From QHXQ01 sp036389375 (GTDB taxonomy: Bacteria; Acidobacteriota; Blastocatellia; Pyrinomonadales; Pyrinomonadaceae), in NCBI GenBank assembly GCA_036389375.1, contig DASVQA010000063.1:1-23623 (forward strand): a DNA stretch of 23,623 nucleotides, given 5' to 3'. Numbering within the stretch: position 1 is the first letter of the stretch; each line of letters opens with the position of its first letter. The notes beneath the pieces are model-generated. The model was not told the origin of the DNA. It made no database searches and saw nothing but the letters and a program-made list of their open reading frames with translations. Positions 1 to 7,431 of this stretch are shown here, in pieces. The translations under genes were made by a program, and so were the position numbers.

Positions 1-2245
1 TGAAGACGACGTTGCGGTAACGCTCGACCATGTACTGTTGCCCGTCGTGCAGCGCCGCGATGGGGATGTAGCGCAGCGCGCCGTCCAAAGACCACATCAA
101 GGTCTCCGCTTTCGCGTCCTGTAAATCTTTGGCGATGGGGCCGACCACGATCTTGTAGAGTTCCTGCGCCAGCGGGCGCGGGTCGGTCTTGTAGTCTTGC
201 AGCGCCTCGCGGAAGGCGGCGATCTTGCGGTTCAGCTCGACCGCTTTGATCGGATACTCGGCCGCCTTCTGCACGTCGGGCGTAATCAATACGACGCGAT
301 ACTTGTCTTCGCCGACGACGGTGTAGAGCGCGACCGCGCCTTGACCGAGTTCGCGCAGGTCTTCCATCAGCCCTTGCGACTCGCGCAGTTGATAGACCTT
401 TTCGCCGCCCTGTTTCGAGCCGCTTAATTCCGTCTCAAGTTGATCGAGATACTTCTGAAACGCTTGCCCCGCAACGTTCAAATCCGTCTCAAGGATGGCG
501 AGTTGTTTATCCTCTTCGGCGGTGCGCGCCGGTTTGGCTAATAGTTCGCCGCGCTGCCGCCCGCGCGTCGTGATCTGATCGGCAATCTCCTGATAGCGTT
601 TGCTCAAAGCGTCCTCGGCGGGCGACAACTGCGCGCGCGCCTTGAGCGCATTGGTCTCGCCGCCGTCGCGCCGCACGTATTCCAGATACTCGGCCTCTTT
701 CAACATGCCGACGACCTGTTGCGCTTCGGGCAGACGACCCTGCGCGATCAGCAGTTCGGCGAGTTGGCGATAGGTGAGCGTCTTGCTCTTGATGAAGGAG
801 AGTTGCGCTTCACGGTCGAGCGGCGGCAGTTCCGCGCGCACCTGCTGGTAATCGTTCACGGCCTGTTTGCCGTAATAGATGGCGGCGACGGGGCGCTGGT
901 CGCGCCAGACGAACATGAGATTGCTGTAGGTGTCGCCTTCGCCCGCCACGTTCGCCGTCATGCGATGCAGGGCGAGCGCCTGCGCGAAATAGGTGAGCGC
1001 CTTCTGGCGTTGCCCCAGAGAGTTATAGACGAAGCCGATGTTGTTGAGCGTCGTGGCTTCGCCGCGCCGGTCGCCGATGCTGCGCTGGATGTCGAGCGCC
1101 TGTGTGAGATAGCCGAGCGCCTTCGCCTGATCGCCCGTGTCGATTGATTCGAGCGCGAGGTTCGAGAGCGGTGCGGCCAGTTCGTTGCAATCGCCGATCT
1201 GGCGAAAGAGCAGCATGGCGCGGTCGTAATACTCGTGCGCCGGGCCGTGCTCGTTCGCTTCGTCAAAGAGCACGCCGAGGTTGTTCAGCGCGTAAGCCTC
1301 GCCGCGTCTGTCCTGCGCGAGCCGAAAGAGCGGGAGCGCCTGTTGAAACGTGTCTATGGCGCGCTGGCGTTCAGCGCGCGCTTCGTACAGGAGACCTATG
1401 CGGACGAGCGTGTAGGCGGCGGCGCGATTGTCGTTCAAACTCTGCGAGACGGCGAACGATTGTTGGAAATGTTCGAGCGCGTGCGCGTGATCGCCGAGCG
1501 TGTGATAGACGAGCGCGATCTGGTTGAGCGTTGTCGCTTCGGCGGCGCGGTCGCCTGCGGCGCGCGCCAGTGTGAGCGCGTCGGTGAAATAGTTGAGCGC
1601 GGATTGTGCGTCGCCGGTCGTGGCGGCGACCGCGCCGAGCATAGTGAGCGTCAAGCCCTCGCCGCGTCTGTCCTGCACGGTGCGGAAGGTGCTTAGCGCC
1701 TCTTTGAACTTGCTGAGACCTTCGGTCGGCTTGTCCTCTTGGAGCAAACGGGTCGCCTGCGCGAAGGTGCGCTCGGCGGGCAGACGGCGGCGGTCGGCGC
1801 GCGTCGGGTAACGATTCTCGAACGTGAAGGCGTAGCGGCCGGGCGGCGCGTCCGACAGGCGCGGGCGCACTTCGATGATGTAGATGCCCGCCTGCTCGAT
1901 CTCGAAGAACAGCGGCTCAGGCCCCCAGGAGCCGACCGGATGATCGATCTGCAAAAGCGGTGCGCCGCTCGCGTCCTTCAGGGTCACGACCACGTCCACG
2001 CCGCGTTGCTCAAAGACGGCGCGGACGAACTGGCCTTGGCTGAGCGTCAACTTGTAGGTGTGTATCTCGCCGCCCGCGAGGTCGCGCTCGCCCAACTCGG
2101 CGAGCGCCTGCGCGCGGACGTGGGCCGGCCCACACAGGCAAAGCAGGATGACGGCGAGGGCGGCCTGTAGGCTTAGCTTCAGAGCGTATGGACGTAAAAT
2201 CGGGCACGGGGCGGAGACACAGCGACGCGAAAATGGGGGACGCAT
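1..2245 (-). CDS. Secreted CHAT-domain TPR protein (C-terminus beyond window)
   Basis: The frame is open from an ATG at 2243-2245 to the left edge, about 748 codons, so the C-terminus is missing. Residues about 20-46 form a hydrophobic signal peptide ending near VRAQA. Residues about 48-150 look like a beta-rich PPC-type domain (EIHTYKLTLSQGQFVRAVF and later FEIEQAGIYIIEVRP). Residues about 175-440 are tandem TPRs with the recurring pattern DRRGEA..LNN.G..Y..LG....AL.Y...AL. A charged helical stretch follows, then the start of a CHAT domain (about 610 to the edge) with the family signature SLDGALRYIPIAALHDGQQY. CHAT domains are caspase-like cysteine peptidase folds; the catalytic His and Cys lie outside the window, so activity cannot be judged. 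A GAAAGG about 10 nt upstream is a plausible ribosome site. The TPR and CHAT calls are secure; the PPC-like domain is a weaker call, and the substrate is unknown. Confidence 0.9.
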   Translation of the reverse strand, partial: MRPPFSRRCVSAPCPILRPYALKLSLQAALAVILLCLCGPAHVRAQALAELGERDLAGGEIHTYKLTLSQGQFVRAVFEQRGVDVVVTLKDASGAPLLQIDHPVGSWGPEPLFFEIEQAGIYIIEVRPRLSDAPPGRYAFTFENRYPTRADRRRLPAERTFAQATRLLQEDKPTEGLSKFKEALSTFRTVQDRRGEGLTLTMLGAVAATTGDAQSALNYFTDALTLARAAGDRAAEATTLNQIALVYHTLGDHAHALEHFQQSFAVSQSLNDNRAAAYTLVRIGLLYEARAERQRAIDTFQQALPLFRLAQDRRGEAYALNNLGVLFDEANEHGPAHEYYDRAMLLFRQIGDCNELAAPLSNLALESIDTGDQAKALGYLTQALDIQRSIGDRRGEATTLNNIGFVYNSLGQRQKALTYFAQALALHRMTANVAGEGDTYSNLMFVWRDQRPVAAIYYGKQAVNDYQQVRAELPPLDREAQLSFIKSKTLTYRQLAELLIAQGRLPEAQQVVGMLKEAEYLEYVRRDGGETNALKARAQLSPAEDALSKRYQEIADQITTRGRQRGELLAKPARTAEEDKQLAILETDLNVAGQAFQKYLDQLETELSGSKQGGEKVYQLRESQGLMEDLRELGQGAVALYTVVGEDKYRVVLITPDVQKAAEYPIKAVELNRKIAAFREALQDYKTDPRPLAQELYKIVVGPIAKDLQDAKAETLMWSLDGALRYIPIAALHDGQQYMVERYRNVVF

Positions 2246-2488
2246 GGGGCAGTAGCCTTTCGGGGTATCGATAGCAACCGGCGCGGCCGTTGCGCCCGAC
2301 CTTTGGGGAGCTTGTCGGCGGCGGCGCGGCACTTAAAAGGAGCACGCGACGGGGCGCTCAAACAACAGCCGCCCGGCGCGCCAACTGGCCTTTACATTAG
2401 GGCGCACGCGGCGGGCGTGTCAATAGCGTCCGCCACGCCGCACAGATATCTGCGCACCTTTGCGCGCACGCGTAAACGTCGGTTAATC

Positions 2489-2600
2489 TTCCGCCTTGTG
2501 CCGGCCGACGCGCGCGGGGCTTGAACTTTCGCCGCGCGGCGGACGCAACGCCAGCGGGCCCGAAGGCAACTAAAGCTTTTCCGCCTCGGCCGACGCGCGC
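2489..2600. repeat. Imperfect direct repeat pair in divergent promoter region
   Basis: TTCCGCCT followed by CGGCCGACGCGCGC occurs at 2579-2600 as one 22-bp block. The same two blocks occur at 2489-2496 and 2502-2515, separated by an extra TGTGC. The copies start 90 bp apart in the spacer between two divergent genes. Possible explanations are a duplicated operator, a local duplication or chance in GC-rich DNA. The repeat is directly visible; a regulatory role is inference. Confidence 0.55.
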
Positions 2601-2660
2601 TGCACAACGCTCACCCAAAGACCGGGCGGCGCTTGATGTTGGCACGCCCTAATTTAGTTT

Positions 2661-2664
2661 GGAG
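2661..2664 (+). promoter_or_regulatory. Ribosome binding site deciding the 2672 start
   Basis: GGAG lies 7 nt before the ATG at 2672. It favours that start, which gives a clean signal peptide, over the upstream in-frame start at 2633. Confidence 0.7.
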
Positions 2665-2671
2665 CAGATTG

Positions 2672-4291
2672 ATGAACAGACCTTTTACGCTTTTCGCCCT
2701 CGCCCTGATCGTGCTCGCGGGCGCAACCGCGCAGCAGGCGCAGACGCGCCGCCCCGCCGCGCAGCCGCCCGCCCGGCCCGCCGCCCAACGCCCCGCCCCC
2801 GCGCCCGCCAATGCCGGCACGGCGGCAGCGCCGGCCAAAACGGACGAAGACTGTGGCTGCGACGCGGGGCCTCTGCCCGGCGTGCTTGCCGTCGTCAACG
2901 GCGTGCGGATCGCCAGCACGGACTTAAGCCCGGACACCGTCGCACAGGTTAGCGAACTCGAAAAGCGGATGGCGGCGGCGCGTAAACAGGAACTCGAACG
3001 CCAGATCAACGCGCGCCTGTTGGACGCCGAGGGCAAGCGGCGCGGCGTCAGCGCCGACCGCGTCTTTGAGGATGAAGTTGTCGCTAAAGTGACGCAGCCG
3101 ACCGAGACGGAAGTGCAGGTGTTCTTTGATCAGCACAAGGCGGAGATCGAAGCGCAGCTAGGGCACGCGGCCGAGTTGAAGGAAGTGCGCGCTGACATCG
3201 TCAGTTCCTTGCTGATTGAACGGCAGCAGGCGTTAGAAGATAGTCTGTCGGCGCGTTTGCGTGCGAACGCGCAGTATCAGGTGCTGGTGACGGAGGTGAA
3301 GCCGCCCGCGAACGCCGCCGACCGGGCGCGCGTGCTTGCCACCGTCAACGGGCAGCCGATCACGGCGGGCAGCGTGGAAGACGCCGTGCTGCCGCTCGTC
3401 GGGCAGGTGATGGAACGCTCCTACGAACTGCGCCAGCAAGACCTGGACATGCGGATCAACGATCTGCTCTTGCAGCAGGAGGCGCAGAAGCGGCAGGTCA
3501 CGCCGAAGGCGCTACTGGATGCGGAACTGGCGACGCGCATCAAGCCCGTCACCGAGGCCGCCGCGCAGACCTTCTATAACGAGAACAAGGAGCGCATCAA
3601 CGGCGCGTTTCCGCAGATCAAAGATCAGTTGATCCAGTATCTGAAGGAGCAGGAGCAACTGCGCGCCACCGGCGCTTACGCCGACGAACTGCGGCGCAAG
3701 GCGACGGTGCAGACCTTCCTGCAACGCCCCGTCGTCCCCGCGCTCAAGATCGCCACCGAAGATCAACCCACGCGCGGCGCGGCGACGGCGAAAGTCACCA
3801 TCGTCGAGTTCACAGACTTCCAGTGCCCCTCATGCGCCGCCTTGCAGCCGACGCTCGAACGGTTGATGACGGAGTACGGCGACCGCGTCCGCCTCGTCGT
3901 GCGTGACTTCCCGCTCTCGCAGCACAAGAGCGCGCCAAAGGCGGCCGAAGCGGCCGAAGCGGCCCGCGCGCAGGGCAAATACTGGGAGTATGCCGCGCTT
4001 CTCTTCAAACAGCAGGGCGCAGCTACGACCAACGAAGAGAAAGAGGCGGCGCTCGCCGTGCCCAAGCTGAAGGAGTACGCCACGCAACTCGGTCTCAACC
4101 GCCAGCAGTTCGACGCCGCGCTCGACGCCGGTCGCTTTAGCGCTCAGGTCGAACGCGACCGGCAGGACGGCATCAAACTCGGCGTCGGCCACACGCCCAG
4201 CGTCTACGTCAACGGTCGCCTGACCAGCGACAACAGCTATGAAACCATCAAGTCGGCGCTCGACGCTGCGCTCAGACCCGGCGCGCAGTAG
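2672..4291 (+). CDS. Secreted SurA-like chaperone / DsbA-like thioredoxin fusion
   Basis: The protein has 539 residues. Residues 1-20 form a Sec signal peptide, followed by a Pro/Ala-rich linker (about 25-56) and a CGC pair at 61-63. Residues about 70-205 and 220-345 look like two SurA_N-type helical modules, each opening with a VNG motif (VLAVVNGVRIA and VLATVNGQPIT) and followed by helices rich in Gln, Glu and Arg. No parvulin PPIase domain is evident. Residues about 355-535 are a DsbA-like thioredoxin fold (Thioredoxin_4 type) with FTDFQCPSC (Cys385, Cys388), RDFPL, and GHTPSVYVNG carrying the usual cis-proline (Pro509). The likely role is periplasmic thiol-disulfide exchange combined with binding of unfolded polypeptides. 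The direction of redox activity cannot be read from sequence. The thioredoxin part is certain; the SurA-like part rests on pattern. Confidence 0.88.
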   Translation: MNRPFTLFALALIVLAGATAQQAQTRRPAAQPPARPAAQRPAPAPANAGTAAAPAKTDEDCGCDAGPLPGVLAVVNGVRIASTDLSPDTVAQVSELEKRMAAARKQELERQINARLLDAEGKRRGVSADRVFEDEVVAKVTQPTETEVQVFFDQHKAEIEAQLGHAAELKEVRADIVSSLLIERQQALEDSLSARLRANAQYQVLVTEVKPPANAADRARVLATVNGQPITAGSVEDAVLPLVGQVMERSYELRQQDLDMRINDLLLQQEAQKRQVTPKALLDAELATRIKPVTEAAAQTFYNENKERINGAFPQIKDQLIQYLKEQEQLRATGAYADELRRKATVQTFLQRPVVPALKIATEDQPTRGAATAKVTIVEFTDFQCPSCAALQPTLERLMTEYGDRVRLVVRDFPLSQHKSAPKAAEAAEAARAQGKYWEYAALLFKQQGAATTNEEKEAALAVPKLKEYATQLGLNRQQFDAALDAGRFSAQVERDRQDGIKLGVGHTPSVYVNGRLTSDNSYETIKSALDAALRPGAQ

Positions 4292-4368
4292 AAGCAGACG
4301 GCGCTGGCACGAGCGCGCCTTGATCAACCGAGCGCCTGCCGCGCGCCAAATCTCTGCCTGACTCGCTG

Positions 4369-4405
4369 ACAGGCGACCGGTGCGCCCCGCGTGCCGGTCG
4401 CCTGT
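4369..4405 (+). terminator. Hairpin downstream of the SurA/DsbA-like gene
   Basis: A perfect 12-bp stem (4369-4380 with 4394-4405) encloses a 13-nt loop, 78 nt after the stop at 4291. There is no T-tract after it, so it may be a Rho-dependent pause, an mRNA 3-prime stabiliser or a weak terminator. Confidence 0.45.
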
Positions 4406-4557
4406 ACAGTGCCCGCACCCGAGTAGTATATTTTCAGTCGTTCCCCTGACAACTTCATCCCCTCTAGGCGCGCGTGCCGGCCCGCGCGTGTGCGCCGCGT
4501 CTCCCTTTGTTAAACCCCCACGCATTGATGACGATTGAAACTCGCAATTCAGGCGAC

Positions 4558-4564
4558 GAGGAGG
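4558..4564 (+). promoter_or_regulatory. Strong ribosome binding site for the BON gene
   Basis: GAGGAGG lies 10 nt before the ATG at 4575. An in-frame TTG at 4566 is only one base downstream of this site, too close to be the start. Confidence 0.75.
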
Positions 4565-4574
4565 TTTGAAGACA

Positions 4575-5630
4575 ATGGCAGACCGTTACGACGAACGTGA
4601 TGACGACCGCGCCGACGAGCGCGAGCAGATGCGCTCCGTCCGGCGCGACGAGTCCGACTATCAACGCGGTCGGGCGGAGCGCAGCACCTACGGTTACGGC
4701 ATCAGCCGCAACACCACGCGCGATTACGACGAAGACCTCAACCGCGATTACGGCCGCCGCCGCCCCCCGCGCGCCTTCGATTACGAACGCGAAAGCAGCT
4801 ACGGCAACGACTATCGCAGCGATTACGGCAACGAGTATCCGCGCCGTCCCGGTCGTGATTACGAACGCGAGTCCGACTACGATCGCAGCTACGGGCGCGG
4901 CTACGGTTATGACCGTGCGGACGAAGGCGGCGCGAGCCGCTACGGGCGCACCGCCCGCCATCCAGCCGACGAACGCGACGACCAGCGCAATTATGAACGC
5001 GACCGTGAGCGCGGCCCGCGCGGCTACGAGTATGAGAGCGGCGATTGGCGATTGCGGCGCAGCGGCGGGCGCGGCGAGCGCGACGAAGAACGACGGCCAC
5101 GCCGCGAGCATCCGGCCGAGCCGGGCAAGGAGCGCAACTGGTGGGATCGCGTCAGCGACGAGGTGGCCTCTTGGTTCGGCGACGAAGAGGCGGAGCGCCG
5201 CCGTCTGCGCGACGAGGCGCGCAACCGCATCAACCATCGCGGGCGCGGCCCGCGCGGTTATCGGCGCTCCGACGAACGCATCCGCGAAGACATCAACGAC
5301 CGCCTGACGGATCATCCATACATTGACGCTTCCGACCTCGACGTTGAGGTCAACGCAGGCGAGGTCACGTTGACGGGCGCGGTCGAGAGTCGTCAGGCCA
5401 AGCGGCTCGCCGAAGACATCGCCGAGACGGTGTCCGGCGTGACGAACGTCGAGAACCGCCTGCGCGTCAGTCGCAGCGCGTTTGATGAGACGGGGCGGAG
5501 CGCGACGACGGCCACCGCTGATCTGACCACGACGACCGACGCGACGCTCGTGCGCGAGCCGAACGCGGGCGCGGCTTCAAGTGCCGCCGCTACGTCGAAC
5601 ACCGGCAGTTCGAAGCCGCCGGCCGGTTAG
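4575..5630 (+). CDS. BON-domain protein with Arg/Asp/Tyr-rich N-terminus
   Basis: The protein has 351 residues. Residues 1 to about 185 are low-complexity and rich in Arg, Asp, Glu, Tyr and Gly (repeated RDYERES, YGNDYRSDYG). This part is likely disordered and has mixed charge. A conserved linker follows with W.RVSDEVASWFGDEEAERR. Residues about 230-298 form one BON domain (SDERIREDINDRL, EVTLTGAVESRQAKRLAEDI, SGVTNVENRLRV). BON domains bind membranes or hydrophobic ligands and are common in osmotic-stress and envelope proteins. The C-terminus is Thr/Ala-rich. No signal peptide is present, so the protein may be cytoplasmic, unlike OsmY. The SWFGDEEAERRR-BON arrangement is a recognised but poorly characterised bacterial family. 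Confidence 0.88.
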   Translation: MADRYDERDDDRADEREQMRSVRRDESDYQRGRAERSTYGYGISRNTTRDYDEDLNRDYGRRRPPRAFDYERESSYGNDYRSDYGNEYPRRPGRDYERESDYDRSYGRGYGYDRADEGGASRYGRTARHPADERDDQRNYERDRERGPRGYEYESGDWRLRRSGGRGERDEERRPRREHPAEPGKERNWWDRVSDEVASWFGDEEAERRRLRDEARNRINHRGRGPRGYRRSDERIREDINDRLTDHPYIDASDLDVEVNAGEVTLTGAVESRQAKRLAEDIAETVSGVTNVENRLRVSRSAFDETGRSATTATADLTTTTDATLVREPNAGAASSAAATSNTGSSKPPAG

Positions 5631-5697
5631 CGCACTCGTCAGTTGCGGTTGGTTGCGTTTGCGCGGCCGGCCGATTCTACCGGCGCAAGAGAACGTG

Positions 5698-5737
5698 CAA
5701 GGGGCGCAGAGAATTGATCGTTTCTCTGCGCCCCTTG
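5698..5737. terminator. Bidirectional terminator between convergent genes
   Basis: A perfect 16-bp inverted repeat (5698-5713 with 5722-5737) encloses an 8-nt loop. It sits 67 nt after the BON stop and 32 nt past the stop of the facing flavoprotein gene. The flanking T/A runs are short (TTGTTGTG on plus), but the position between two convergent stops supports termination of both transcripts. Confidence 0.75.
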
Positions 5738-5769
5738 TTGTGTAATGTGGTTGCGGCCTTGAAATCGGT

Positions 5770-7248
5770 TTAGAAGATTCCTTGCCCCGGCGTCAGAATT
5801 TCATCCGGGTCGAACTGGTGCTTGGCGAGCGCGAATAACGCCCACAACGGTTGATAGTGTTGCTGCCAATCTGCCTGCGTGACGGGCACGGAATCGAACG
5901 GGTAGCGTCTGCCGCCGAGCACGACCGCGCGCTCATAAAGCACGCGATTGGCGGCGACTAGTTGGGCGGTGCGCTCCGGTGTCGGCGGCAGGGCATTGCG
6001 GAGCAGCGAGAAGATAAAGAAGTGGCGGCTGTCCGGCACGCGGAAGAAGGGCGTGTGAAACAGGTTGCGATTGAAGGGATAGATGAGAATGGGGCCTTGG
6101 CCTACGTCGTCCACCGTTAGATCGGCGAGCGTCTCGCCGATCAACGTCCCGGCGTTGGCGGCCGGGACGAACAGATTGACCCAGGGATGCGGCAACGACC
6201 ACGCACCGATCTGTCTGAGGAACGCAACCGTCGGCGCAAGCCGATTCAGATAATCGAAGTACGACATGTCTTGCGCGGACTCTGTGCCGGGATTAAAGGC
6301 CAGCCCCGCGAGCAGGGTGGCATCGTTCGGTTCATGACCGGGCGCGAAGTATTTGCCGACCTCCAATTGATAGAGCCAGCCGCCCCCGCCGTCCGGCACG
6401 GCAAAACCCTGCACCGTGTCGAAGCGCCCATCATCGATCAGGTGTTCGAGGTCGGACAGGAACGCCGGGAGACTGCTGTAGAACGCGTGATAAAGCCGCA
6501 CGTTCGGCGGGGCCGGGATGAGCCGCACACGCGCGCGCACGATCAACCCGAATTGCCCCAAGCCCGAGCGCGCCGCCTCGTAGAGAGCTATGTTATGCGT
6601 CGGTGAACAGGTGACAAGTTCGCCTTCGCCCGTGACCACCTCCAAGGCCAGAACGTTATCCACCTGCGGCCCGAAGCGGAAGGCCTGACTGCCGATGCCG
6701 CCCAGACTGAGCGTGCCGCCGATGCTCAGTTCCAGAAAATCTACGAGCGTGGGCGGCGTCAGCCCGTGCGGAATAGTCTGTTCGAGCAGGTCGAGCCAAC
6801 GCGCGCCCGCGTCCACCAGCGCATCCGTCGGATTAATTTCGTGGACGGCGGCGAGCGTGGACATGTCAACGACCACGCCGGCTTCGACCTGTGCCTGTCC
6901 CTGTGTGCTGTGGCCTTGTCCGCGCGCCGCCACCTTGATGCGATTGCGCCGCGCGAACCTGACCAGCTTGACCACGTCGCGCACCGATGCGGGCTTGAGC
7001 ACGGCTGTGGGTTGACGATGAATGAGATGCCCGAAGTCGTCCGCTGCCGCCGCGCGTGCAGCCGGATCAAGCAGCAGCGTGCCGTCAAAGTTTGGGAAGC
7101 CTGCGGCCAGCGCGTAAGGCCCGCGCCCGATCTCGGCAGCGCTCACCCAACTGCGCCGCCCGGTGTCAAAGCCTGCGACGACCAGCGCGCCCGCCGCACC
7201 CGCTAATGTCCCGCGTAAAAATCTCCGCCGTGAAATATCTGCGCTCAT
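5770..7248 (-). CDS. Tat-exported cytokinin dehydrogenase-like FAD oxidoreductase
   Basis: The protein has 492 residues. Residues 6-27 are a twin-arginine signal (SRRRFLRGTLAG then a hydrophobic run), implying export after folding with cofactor. Residues about 75-255 are the FAD-binding PCMH fold. The GQGHSTQGQAQ motif contains His113, the equivalent of the histidine that covalently carries FAD in plant cytokinin dehydrogenases. VDFLELSIGGTLSLGGIGSQ contains Asp170, aligned by eye with the catalytic Asp of maize CKX1. FRFGPQVDNVLALEVVTGEG, CSPT and GLGQFGLI are also closely CKX-like, as is the C-terminal end FDPDEILTPGQGIF. The family cleaves N6-side chains from cytokinins. The bacterial substrate is unproven, and a related amine or alcohol oxidase role is possible. 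GGAG 8 nt upstream of the ATG supports the start. Confidence 0.88.
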   Translation of the reverse strand: MSADISRRRFLRGTLAGAAGALVVAGFDTGRRSWVSAAEIGRGPYALAAGFPNFDGTLLLDPAARAAAADDFGHLIHRQPTAVLKPASVRDVVKLVRFARRNRIKVAARGQGHSTQGQAQVEAGVVVDMSTLAAVHEINPTDALVDAGARWLDLLEQTIPHGLTPPTLVDFLELSIGGTLSLGGIGSQAFRFGPQVDNVLALEVVTGEGELVTCSPTHNIALYEAARSGLGQFGLIVRARVRLIPAPPNVRLYHAFYSSLPAFLSDLEHLIDDGRFDTVQGFAVPDGGGGWLYQLEVGKYFAPGHEPNDATLLAGLAFNPGTESAQDMSYFDYLNRLAPTVAFLRQIGAWSLPHPWVNLFVPAANAGTLIGETLADLTVDDVGQGPILIYPFNRNLFHTPFFRVPDSRHFFIFSLLRNALPPTPERTAQLVAANRVLYERAVVLGGRRYPFDSVPVTQADWQQHYQPLWALFALAKHQFDPDEILTPGQGIF

Positions 7249-7366
7249 CTGCTCTGCTCCTTAACTGTTATGAGTTGTGATTCGGTGAGACCAAAGAAGA
7301 GGTCATCGGTTAGCAAACTCTCGGTCAGGCGCAGGCAAAATATTACGCGCCGCCGGCCATGTCAAC

Positions 7367-7394
7367 AAAAAAGGGCGACCAACATGGTCGCCCT
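7367..7394 (-). terminator. Rho-independent terminator of the TPR gene
   Basis: On the minus strand, a 10-bp stem (7394-7385 with 7381-7372) with a 3-nt loop, AGGGCGACCA paired with TGGTCGCCCT, runs directly into a six-T tract (complement of 7367-7372). It lies 38 nt after the stop at 7432 and is the most classical terminator in the window. Confidence 0.92.
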
Positions 7395-7431
7395 CAGCTT
7401 ATCCTAGTGCCGCGCCGCTTTCAGCGCCGCT

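Larger units (their letters stand above)
2246..2671. other. Divergent intergenic spacer, 426 bp
   Basis: This gap separates the starts of the minus-strand CHAT gene and the plus-strand SurA/DsbA-like gene, so it should carry both promoters. No convincing -35/-10 pair was seen on either strand. It contains the imperfect direct repeat listed separately. Short open frames here overlap each other on both strands and show no protein-like composition. Confidence 0.5.

Noticed and set aside
719..1696. Several plus-strand frames over the left-edge region
   Set aside because: The minus strand has an unbroken frame through all of it with TPR and CHAT signatures; the plus frames mirror its repeat structure.
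4421..4435. AT-rich TAGTATATTTT as a promoter -10 for the BON gene
   Set aside because: No -35 element at the proper distance, and it lies about 140 nt upstream of the start.
4464..5315. Long minus-strand open frame opposite the BON gene, with Ala/Val-rich hydrophobic translation
   Set aside because: It is the complement of the Arg/Asp/Tyr repeat region; its composition follows from the low-complexity codons, there is no ribosome site, and the plus frame has a recognised BON domain.
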